NCBI GenBank assembly: GCA_009835515.1
Contig: VXXH01000731.1
Location: 1 to 8,251, forward strand
Length of the DNA: 8,251 nucleotides
Direction: 5' to 3'
From: Candidatus Poribacteria bacterium
GTDB taxonomy: Bacteria; Poribacteria; WGA-4E; WGA-3G
Both the position numbers and the translations under genes were made by a program. The notes under the pieces were generated by a model. The model did no database searches, was not told the origin of the DNA, and saw only the letters and a program-made list of their open reading frames with translations. Positions 1-5,290 of this stretch are shown here, piece after piece (position 1 is the first letter of the stretch; each line of letters opens with the position of its first letter).

Positions 1-80
1 GCGGAAGGCTCGCGATTTCCAGATCGTGTTGGTAAAAGCAGCGTTCACTTATTCAGGCAAAAATTAGAGGAACATTTAAA

Positions 81-362
81 ATGGCAAAATTAACGAAGAA
101 CGATGTCGTCAGCAGTATCGTTGAACAAACGAGCCTCAGCAAGAAAGATGCGAACGCCGCTGTTGATGCTTTTGCTGCGACTATTTGCGAAGCTTTGAGC
201 AACGGCGATTCCGTCGGCCTGATTGGGTTCGGAACATTTGAAGTCAAACATCGACCCGCCCGTACAGGCCGCAACCCACAAACTGGTGCCCCGCTTGAGA
301 TTTCGGAAAAAAACGTCCCTGCTTTCAAAGCTGGTAAGAAACTTCGCGACGCCGCCGCCTAA
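81..362 (+). CDS. hup: HU-family histone-like DNA-binding protein
   Basis: This 93-residue protein is the usual length for HU/IHF proteins, small dimeric nucleoid proteins that bend and compact DNA. The N-terminal part (about 1-45) reads as the helical dimerisation region. The HU signature begins at G49-F50-G51-T52-F53 and runs into the DNA-binding beta-arm, with R61, R64-N65-P66 and T68-G69; P66 is the proline that in the family intercalates into DNA. The C-terminus ends in a short basic and alanine stretch. The ATG is preceded by AGAGGA at 66-71 with 9-nt spacing, which fixes the start. A T-rich hairpin overlapping the stop codon suggests the gene is transcribed separately from what follows. 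The sequence cannot tell HU-alpha from HU-beta and gives no sign of IHF-type specificity. Family assignment is secure. Confidence 0.96.
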   Translation: MAKLTKNDVVSSIVEQTSLSKKDANAAVDAFAATICEALSNGDSVGLIGFGTFEVKHRPARTGRNPQTGAPLEISEKNVPAFKAGKKLRDAAA

Positions 363-379
363 GACTAGCGGTTTTTTTT
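354..379 (+). terminator. Likely rho-independent terminator of the HU gene
   Basis: CCGC at 355-358 pairs with GCGG at 368-371, extendable by a G-U pair from 354 to 372, and is followed at once by eight T residues (372-379). The hairpin overlaps the HU stop codon (360-362). The stem is short, but position and T-run fit an intrinsic terminator. Confidence 0.5.
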
Positions 380-392
380 CGCTCAGTTTCTT

Positions 393-448
393 GGAAAAGC
401 CGCGAGGCTGTGCCTCGTTTCTACACAGAGGGTAGCTGCGGCTTTTCC
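393..448. repeat. Three-stem (cloverleaf-like) inverted-repeat element
   Basis: An 11-bp perfect outer stem, GGAAAAGCCGC at 393-403 with GCGGCTTTTCC at 438-448, encloses two smaller hairpins. The first is CGAGGC (403-408) with GCCTCG (412-417) around a TGT loop, sharing C403 with the outer stem. The second is CTAC (421-424) with GTAG (432-435) around a 7-nt loop. No T-run follows on either strand, so it does not look like a simple intrinsic terminator. It could be a REP/MITE-like dispersed element or a structured RNA segment in the gap between the HU and kinase genes. The pairing is read directly; the identity is unknown. Confidence 0.6.
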
Positions 449-468
449 ATGTTACGCCTATCAGTAGA

Positions 469-497
469 AGTCTCTGCAGATCTTTGCCATAGAGACT
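469..497. repeat. 7-bp inverted repeat (hairpin)
   Basis: AGTCTCT at 469-475 is the exact reverse complement of AGAGACT at 491-497, with a 15-nt loop. It lies in the non-coding stretch upstream of the sugar kinase, 20 nt after the three-stem element. It may be part of the same structured region or an operator. The rest of 498-645 shows no ORF with support, no clear promoter and no RNA gene that I recognise. Confidence 0.4.
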
Positions 498-645
498 GCA
501 TTTACAACGTATTCCAACACGGTGCTATTACCTGCAATTACTGATACCAATTTTTGCGTGCATTATTTGTCAGGACCCTTTCCAACTTTTTGTCCGCATC
601 GCTTCCAGGCACGCTTTGCAAGCGCGTTCGTTAAAAACTGATGTC

Positions 646-650
646 AGGAG
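646..650 (+). promoter_or_regulatory. Ribosome binding site fixing the kinase start
   Basis: AGGAG lies 7 nt before the ATG at 658. This selects 658 over the in-frame upstream ATG at 616, which has no Shine-Dalgarno sequence and would add 14 residues before the family's usual N-terminus. Confidence 0.75.
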
Positions 651-657
651 ACTCGTC

Positions 658-1716
658 ATGTTAATCCGAACGAGAGCCCCCGTCCGCATTGATTTTGCTG
701 GCGGGTGGAGCGACGTTGCCCTCTTCACCGAACACTCAAAGGGGTTCGTTGTTAACGGAGCCATTAATCGATACGCTTATGCAACCCTCCGGTGTGAGCG
801 GCAGACAGCACAAGACGACTCTGTTGAACTGCAACGGATTTTGGATAAAAGCATTCGTATCTACTCCGCGGATTTTGACACCTTTATCGAAGCAGATGAT
901 GTACGTCAACTTGAATACGACGGAAACATTGATTTGGTGAAGGCAGCTGTGCGACGGATGTCCATACAGATTGGCGGGTTTGATCTCATCACGCAGTCCA
1001 CTGCCCCCCCAGGTAGCGGATTAGGCACCTCCGCATCAATGGGAGTCGCACTCGTTGGTGTGCTGGGCGCGCTTAAGGAAGCCACCTATCTCCCATACGA
1101 ATATGCTGAACTCGCGAGTACTATCGAACGTCATGAACTCGGAATACTCGGTGGAAAACAGGACCATTACGCAAGTGCGCTCGGCGGCATCCATTTTATG
1201 GAGTTTCAAGGCGAAGAGGTAAAGACCTCGCCGTTGAGATTCCCATCCCATATCCGCTACGAACTTGAAAAAAACCTTGTGCTTTGCTACACCGGGCAGC
1301 CCCGACTTTCTGGTAATATCCATCAGAACGTGACCGACGCATATAAAAGTGAAGAATCGAGTGTACGCAACGCATTGGAAGCCCTCAAAGCCACTGCCGA
1401 GGCAACAAAAACGGCACTCATGCGAGGTCGTTTGACGGAATTCGGCGAACTTCTCACCGAAAATTGGAATAACCAGAAAAAGTTGCACCCCTCTGTCACA
1501 AATGAGCAGATTGAGCATCTCTTTAAAATTGCGATGACGAACGGTGCCACTGGTGGGAAAGCATGCGGGGCTGGCGGCGGCGGATGCCTCCTGTTTTATT
1601 GCGAACCTACACGCGAACACCGCGTCCGTCAAAAACTTGAAGACGCAGGGGCGCGAATCATTGATGTCAACTTCGATTTCGACGGACTTCAAATGTGGAA
1701 AGTCTCAAGCGATTAA
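658..1716 (+). CDS. GHMP sugar kinase, D-glycero-D-manno-heptose 7-phosphate kinase (HddA)-like
   Basis: This 352-residue protein belongs to the GHMP kinase superfamily, which phosphorylates small metabolites using ATP. It begins with the characteristic R6-A-P-x-R10-I-D-F-A-G-G-W-S-D19 segment. The phosphate-binding loop PPGSGLGTSAS is at about 116-126. G165-G-K-Q-D169-H-Y-A is the motif shared with HddA and L-fucokinase-type enzymes. The C-terminal glycine-rich motif 3, GGKACGAGGGG, is at 299-309. HddA makes heptose 1,7-bisphosphate for GDP-heptose used in surface glycans; fucokinase is the main alternative. The other GDP-heptose genes (isomerase, phosphatase, guanylyltransferase) are not in the window, so the substrate is inferred. 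The next gene starts 11 nt downstream, so the two are probably cotranscribed. A run of seven C at 1004-1010 sits in the ATP loop without breaking the frame. Confidence 0.88.
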   Translation: MLIRTRAPVRIDFAGGWSDVALFTEHSKGFVVNGAINRYAYATLRCERQTAQDDSVELQRILDKSIRIYSADFDTFIEADDVRQLEYDGNIDLVKAAVRRMSIQIGGFDLITQSTAPPGSGLGTSASMGVALVGVLGALKEATYLPYEYAELASTIERHELGILGGKQDHYASALGGIHFMEFQGEEVKTSPLRFPSHIRYELEKNLVLCYTGQPRLSGNIHQNVTDAYKSEESSVRNALEALKATAEATKTALMRGRLTEFGELLTENWNNQKKLHPSVTNEQIEHLFKIAMTNGATGGKACGAGGGGCLLFYCEPTREHRVRQKLEDAGARIIDVNFDFDGLQMWKVSSD

Positions 1717-1727
1717 ACTCAAAAAAT

Positions 1728-2747
1728 ATGGAAAATAATACACAAACTACGCAAACCGCAACTGATATGGAAGCCGCCGAAACACTAAAAACGGCACGAG
1801 ATAACATTTTAGCAGAACTCAAAAAACGAATCATCGGTCAGAACGAAGTCATTGAGCAGCTCCTTATGGCACTCTTTTCGCAAGGACATTGCTTACTGGT
1901 AGGCGTGCCAGGATTAGCGAAGACGCTGCTAATTAGCACGTTCGCGCAGATTCTCGAGCTCCCTTTCAACCGTATCCAATTTACGCCAGATCTGATGCCC
2001 TCCGATATCATCGGCACCGATATTATTGAGGAAGGCGATGCCGGAAAACGTGCTTTCCGTTTTATTAAGGGACCAGTATTTGCGAACATCGTCCTCGCCG
2101 ATGAGATCAACCGAACACCTCCTAAAACACAAGCCGCGCTTCTACAAGCCATGCAGGAATACAAGGTCACCGCAGGCGGTAGAACATACGCATTGGAACG
2201 GCCGTTTTTCGTCTTAGCGACACAGAACCCAATCGAACAGGAAGGTACTTACCCGTTACCGGAAGCACAACTCGACCGGTTTATGTTCCATATCACAATT
2301 GATTATCCTGATAAAGATGCCGAGAAAGAGATCGTGATGACGACAACTGCGGCGTATGAGCCGGAGATAAAAGCCATTATCACAGGCGAAGAGGTGCTAC
2401 GAATACAGCAGGTCGTCCGAAAAGTTCCTATTGCGGAAGCGATTGTAGACTATGCCGTAGAATTGAACCGACAGACGCGGCCTACAGCAGACGCACTTGA
2501 TTTTATTCAGGATTGGGTGCAGTGGGGTGCTGGACCGAGAGCATCACAATATCTTGTTCTCGGTGCAAAGGCGCGTGCGATTCTCCACGGACGTTATCAT
2601 GTCTCATACGAGGATATCAAGGCGGTCGCTGTGCCAGTACTACGCCACCGAATTTTGACCAATTTCAACGCAGAAGCCGACGGTATCACGAGCCTGGATA
2701 TTATCAATAGGCTATTGGAACAGGTCGAACCACCAGCGGTACAATAA
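1728..2747 (+). CDS. MoxR-family AAA+ ATPase
   Basis: This 339-residue cytoplasmic AAA+ ATPase is of the MoxR type. These proteins act as chaperone-like motors that insert metal cofactors or remodel partner proteins, usually with VWA-domain proteins. The N-terminal G37-Q38 region precedes Walker A G59-V-P-G-L-A-K65-T66. Walker B is L123-A-D125-E126-I-N, sensor 1 is A164-T-Q-N-P, and the L177-P-E-A-Q-L-D-R184-F arginine-finger segment is intact. The C-terminal lid domain continues to the end. The start is uncertain. ATG 1728 is chosen because it lies just after the kinase stop; GTG 1695 would overlap the kinase, and ATG 1767 is also possible. None has a strong Shine-Dalgarno sequence, which suggests translational coupling. 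The DUF58 and VWA genes that usually follow moxR are absent; a degraded gene fragment follows instead. Confidence 0.92.
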   Translation: MENNTQTTQTATDMEAAETLKTARDNILAELKKRIIGQNEVIEQLLMALFSQGHCLLVGVPGLAKTLLISTFAQILELPFNRIQFTPDLMPSDIIGTDIIEEGDAGKRAFRFIKGPVFANIVLADEINRTPPKTQAALLQAMQEYKVTAGGRTYALERPFFVLATQNPIEQEGTYPLPEAQLDRFMFHITIDYPDKDAEKEIVMTTTAAYEPEIKAIITGEEVLRIQQVVRKVPIAEAIVDYAVELNRQTRPTADALDFIQDWVQWGAGPRASQYLVLGAKARAILHGRYHVSYEDIKAVAVPVLRHRILTNFNAEADGITSLDIINRLLEQVEPPAVQ

Positions 2748-2760
2748 GTGGAGGTTTTAG

Positions 2761-2841
2761 ACAGACTTATGCGTACAATTGAAACGCAATAAGCAGGCCA
2801 GCGGAAGACAAAAGGATTTAGATGATTTAGAGCATCTTTGA
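2761..2841 (+). pseudogene. C-terminal remnant of a nucleotidyltransferase-like protein
   Basis: Directly after a stop codon at 2758-2760, an open stretch of 26 codons reads T-D-L-C-V-Q-L and then KRNKQASGRQKDLDDLEHL, ending at TGA 2839-2841. From memory, the pattern N-K-x-A-[ST]-G-R-x-K-D-L-x-D-L-E-x-L closes many small nucleotidyltransferases of the DUF6036/AbiEii-like and related type, where it is the last element before the stop. No start codon and no upstream nucleotidyltransferase domain (GS-x10-D-x-D) exist here; the sequence before it is the 3' end of the MoxR gene. A second frame at 2748-2789 (GTG to TAA) gives 14 codons, perhaps decayed upstream sequence. I read this as a gene relic left by a deletion or by decay. 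Chance similarity is not excluded. Confidence 0.55.
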
Positions 2842-2926
2842 AATTCAAATCTTGAAAGCGAGCTATGAAAGGAGCAAGGCTCGTATTCCCTTGTCTTAAT
2901 GACTTGGCGTTCACGGCCTATCTTTA

Positions 2927-4306
2927 ATGAAGATTGCAATCATAGGAACAGGATACGTCGGTTTAACCACAGCAGTGGTCCTCTCTTATCTCAATCATGA
3001 TGTCGCTGCAGTGGACAAAGATGAAAGCAAACTAACGCTGTTGCACGAAGGGAAAAGCCCTATCCATGAACCCGGCATCCAGAACCTTCTTGAGGGAGTA
3101 TGGCATACGATCCGTTTTACGCCGAACGTCGCTGAAGTCGTTCCAGAGTCAGAGTTGATTCTGATTGCTGTCGGGACACCGCCGAAGAAAAACGGTGAGG
3201 CGGATACGCAGCATGTTGAACAAGCCGCGAGAGAAGTCGCACAGGTCTGCCTACCTAATAGACACTACACACTTGTCGTCAAATCCACGGTTCCGATCGG
3301 CACTAACCAGCGCGTCGTTAAAGTTGTGGAGGACGTGTTTTCTGAACGCGGGATCCGAGGGAATATCTCTGTCGCCTCAAATCCAGAATTCCTACAAGAG
3401 GGATTAGCGTTGCAAGGCGCATTTTATCCAGATCGGATTGTCGTTGGGGCAAATAGTGACGCAGCAGTTGATACGTTGCGTCGTCTCTATCAACCCATCC
3501 TTGAACAGACCTTTGACCCACCAAGTGAGTTTCCACGTCCATCCGCTTATCACCTCCCTCCAATGATGACAACGGATCCGAACAGTGCCGAGATGATTAA
3601 ATATGCAGCGAACACTTTCCTCGCGCTTAAAATCAGTTTTATTAATGAAATCGCTGGACTCTGTGAGGAAGTTGCTGCAGATGTAACAGAAGTCGCACGT
3701 GGTATTGGGCTTGATGCGCGCATCGGACATCTATTTCTACGAGCAGGTCTCGGATGGGGTGGCAGCTGCTACCCCAAAGATACTGCCGCACTGTTAGGAG
3801 TCGCAGCGCAATCTGAATACAAGATGCCAATCACAGAAGCTGCGCGTACCGTTAACTTCCGTCAACGCGAGCGTATCGTAGAAAAATTACGAGGCACATT
3901 GGGAACGCTCAAAGGCAAAGTCATCGGTGTCTTGGGACTTGCGTTCAAGCCAAACACGGATGACGTTCGTGAAGCACCCGCGCTCGACATTATCAGAGAA
4001 CTGCTTGCCGAGGGTGCAATTGTTCGCGCACACGATCCAATCGCTATCGCAAATGCTCGCCGTGCTTTAGGCGGAAACGACGAAATAGACAACAATAGAC
4101 TGCTCTTCACTGAAGATATATACGAACTTTCGTACGACACGGACGCACTGGTGCTTGTTACTGAGTGGGAACTCTATCACAAACTCGAACTCCGTAGGCT
4201 CGCCAAGCAGATGAAGACACCTATTCTTATCGACGGTCGTAACGTGTATTCGCCAGTAGAGGCGAGAGCTGCAGGTTTTCACTATATCGGAGTCGGCAGA
4301 ACGTAG
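2927..4306 (+). CDS. ugd: UDP-glucose 6-dehydrogenase
   Basis: This 459-residue enzyme oxidises UDP-glucose to UDP-glucuronate with two NAD+, supplying uronic acid for exopolysaccharide, capsule or other glycans in the cytoplasm. The N-terminal Rossmann motif is G7-T-G9-Y-V-G12-L. The N152-P-E-F-L-Q-E-G159 segment carries the family's catalytic glutamate region. K225 and N229 in the E-M-I-K-Y-A-A-N-T-F motif and C281 in G-G-S-C-Y-P-K-D match the catalytic Lys, Asn and Cys. The C-terminal UDP-binding domain starts near 329 (G-K-V-I-G-V-L-G-L-A-F-K). A proline-rich loop at about 197-218 lengthens the linker before the central domain, as I recall in several deep-branching bacterial homologues. 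No good Shine-Dalgarno sequence precedes the ATG, but the Rossmann motif at residues 3-13 leaves little room for another start. GDP-mannose dehydrogenase is the nearest alternative and is less likely. Confidence 0.94.
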   Translation: MKIAIIGTGYVGLTTAVVLSYLNHDVAAVDKDESKLTLLHEGKSPIHEPGIQNLLEGVWHTIRFTPNVAEVVPESELILIAVGTPPKKNGEADTQHVEQAAREVAQVCLPNRHYTLVVKSTVPIGTNQRVVKVVEDVFSERGIRGNISVASNPEFLQEGLALQGAFYPDRIVVGANSDAAVDTLRRLYQPILEQTFDPPSEFPRPSAYHLPPMMTTDPNSAEMIKYAANTFLALKISFINEIAGLCEEVAADVTEVARGIGLDARIGHLFLRAGLGWGGSCYPKDTAALLGVAAQSEYKMPITEAARTVNFRQRERIVEKLRGTLGTLKGKVIGVLGLAFKPNTDDVREAPALDIIRELLAEGAIVRAHDPIAIANARRALGGNDEIDNNRLLFTEDIYELSYDTDALVLVTEWELYHKLELRRLAKQMKTPILIDGRNVYSPVEARAAGFHYIGVGRT

Positions 4307-4322
4307 TCTTAAACATCAAAAA

Positions 4323-4353
4323 CGTTAGCCCGTAACGAAGTGGAGGGCGGGTT
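4323..4353. repeat. Small palindromic (REP-like) element
   Basis: Several overlapping inverted repeats occur here: CGTTA (4323-4327) with TAACG (4333-4337); GCCC (4328-4331) with GGGC (4345-4348); and AGCCCG (4327-4332) with CGGGTT (4348-4353, one G-U pair). They are mutually exclusive foldings, and three T at 4352-4354 follow the last. It could be a weak terminator for the UDP-glucose dehydrogenase gene or a degenerate dispersed palindrome. Only this copy is visible in the window. Confidence 0.35.
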
Positions 4354-4396
4354 TAAGGAACGTACTTAATAACTCAGATGCACGTTGTTTAACCGC

Positions 4397-4401
4397 AAGG
4401 A
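4397..4401 (+). promoter_or_regulatory. Candidate ribosome binding site for the DUF309 gene
   Basis: AAGGA lies 3 nt before the ATT at 4405, closer than usual. It is the only Shine-Dalgarno-like sequence near the expected N-terminus. If that ATT were ATG, the protein would begin with a plausible M-K-K-Q-P-E-P. Confidence 0.35.
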
Positions 4402-4404
4402 AAA

Positions 4405-4968
4405 ATTAAAAAACAGCCTGAACCTTTTGATCCAAATTGGCAGCGATATTGCCCACAAAAGCCGTTTCCGCCGTATCGTCATATACCGGGTGTTACGCCG
4501 CACCCGATTCGTGACCCGCTCGGGCACAGTTATCGGATAGAAGAGGAACACGACGCTGAACCGCTGTCGCCGGAACTTTGGAGACAAAACGCAGATTACC
4601 TCTACGGTGTGGATCTCTACAATTTCGCTTATTGGTGGGAGGCACATGAGGCGTGGGAAGGGTTATGGCATCAAGCAGAAGATACATATCGCCTGTTTCT
4701 TCAAGGATTAATTCAGGTGTCGGCATCTTTGATTAAGTATCACATGCGGATGTTGCGTCCCTTGCGTACGCTTTCTACCGCTGGACGCGATAAATTACGG
4801 CAAGTTGTGGTTGAATGCGACGATGCATCGGGTAATTATATGGGGCTTAATCTACCAGCATTTTTGGATACCACCGATGCCTTTTTTGCTCCCTTCTTTG
4901 CTGATACTGTTCCAGAAACTACCTATCATCAGGAGACGGTTAAACCGCTAATACTGCTGAAAGATTGA
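4405..4968 (+). CDS. DUF309 family protein, start codon non-canonical or lost
   Basis: The core is a DUF309 domain (COG1547), a small helical family of unknown function sometimes called a predicted metal-dependent hydrolase. It shows the hallmark W-W-E-A-H-E-A-W-E-G-L-W-H, coded from about 4633, and a following helix with F-L-Q-G-L-I-Q. The same frame is open upstream to the stop at 4390-4392. It encodes a proline-rich N-terminus (P-P-Y-R-H-I-P-G-V-T-P-H-P-I-R-D-P-x-G-H-S-Y, from about 4465) that I recall at the start of many DUF309 proteins. The first conventional start, GTG 4609, would discard this and has no ribosome binding site. I therefore mark the gene from ATT 4405 (187 residues); the true start could differ. 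ATG 4378 is in frame but is stopped after four codons. Either a rare ATT start or a start-loss mutation would explain this. Confidence 0.72.
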   Translation: MKKQPEPFDPNWQRYCPQKPFPPYRHIPGVTPHPIRDPLGHSYRIEEEHDAEPLSPELWRQNADYLYGVDLYNFAYWWEAHEAWEGLWHQAEDTYRLFLQGLIQVSASLIKYHMRMLRPLRTLSTAGRDKLRQVVVECDDASGNYMGLNLPAFLDTTDAFFAPFFADTVPETTYHQETVKPLILLKD

Positions 4969-4990
4969 CGCATATTTTGAGGAAAGCAAT

Positions 4991-5281
4991 ATGCCAACAT
5001 TCTTGCCTTTTCTCATCTTTAGTTGTGTATGTGTTTTCATCGTTGTGCTGCTGCTTATTGTTTTTAAAATAGGTGCTTATTTCGGTAGGAGTGATGTTGA
5101 TGAGTTCCGGGCTGTTCGGTGTCCGCAGTGCCAAACGCGACGAAAACCCGAAAAAACAGGTGCGGTCAGAAACCTCGTTGAACTTGAGATGCGCTGCCCG
5201 CGCTGCGGGTACATCTCATGGGATATACCACCAAAAACGAACCTATCTACACGTCCCACTGATCGTGATAATATACCGTAA
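4991..5281 (+). CDS. Small membrane-anchored zinc-ribbon protein of unknown function
   Basis: This 96-residue protein has one strongly hydrophobic N-terminal segment (about residues 4-25), followed by a lysine and a short linker. A soluble domain then carries a paired-cysteine zinc-ribbon: C44-P-Q-C47 and C69-P-R-C72-G-Y. No positively charged residue precedes the hydrophobic segment and no cleavage site is obvious, so a retained single-pass anchor is more likely than a secreted protein. The orientation is uncertain; a cytoplasmic zinc-ribbon fits the K26 and R33 after the helix. The start is supported by GAGGA at 4979-4983 with 7-nt spacing. It lies 22 nt after the DUF309 gene and may be cotranscribed with it. 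It ends 8 nt from the end of the convergent minus-strand operon. No named family is recognised. Confidence 0.8.
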   Translation: MPTFLPFLIFSCVCVFIVVLLLIVFKIGAYFGRSDVDEFRAVRCPQCQTRRKPEKTGAVRNLVELEMRCPRCGYISWDIPPKTNLSTRPTDRDNIP

Positions 5282-5290
5282 CGATACGGT
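5275..5290. terminator. Hairpin between convergent genes, possible weak bidirectional terminator
   Basis: ACCGTA (5275-5280) pairs with TACGGT (5285-5290) around an ACGA loop. The hairpin sits over the stop codon of the zinc-ribbon gene and touches the last stop-codon base of the minus-strand enolase-superfamily gene. It has no adjoining T-run on either strand, so termination activity is uncertain. Confidence 0.3.

Noticed and set aside
2..67. Frame open from the window start to TAG 65-67 (about 21 codons), possibly the C-terminus of an upstream gene ending 13 nt before HU
   Set aside because: Plausible composition but too short to recognise, and another frame is also open here, so no gene can be supported.
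616..657. Upstream in-frame ATG extending the sugar kinase by 14 residues
   Set aside because: No ribosome binding site, and the family N-terminus fits the start at 658 with AGGAG.
1004..1010. Run of seven C in the kinase ATP-binding loop as a possible frameshift or phase-variation site
   Set aside because: The frame is intact on both sides and the run is short for slippage.
1036..1692. 218-codon minus-strand open frame inside the kinase gene
   Set aside because: Antisense shadow of a gene with clear GHMP motifs; the product resembles nothing.
2859..2883. CGAGC/GCTCG inverted repeat before the UDP-glucose dehydrogenase gene
   Set aside because: Only 5 bp with a long loop; expected by chance at this length.
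4379..4542. Alternative plus-strand frame open across the DUF309 N-terminal region
   Set aside because: Basic, low-information product; the overlapping frame carries the family-like proline-rich N-terminus and continues into the DUF309 core.
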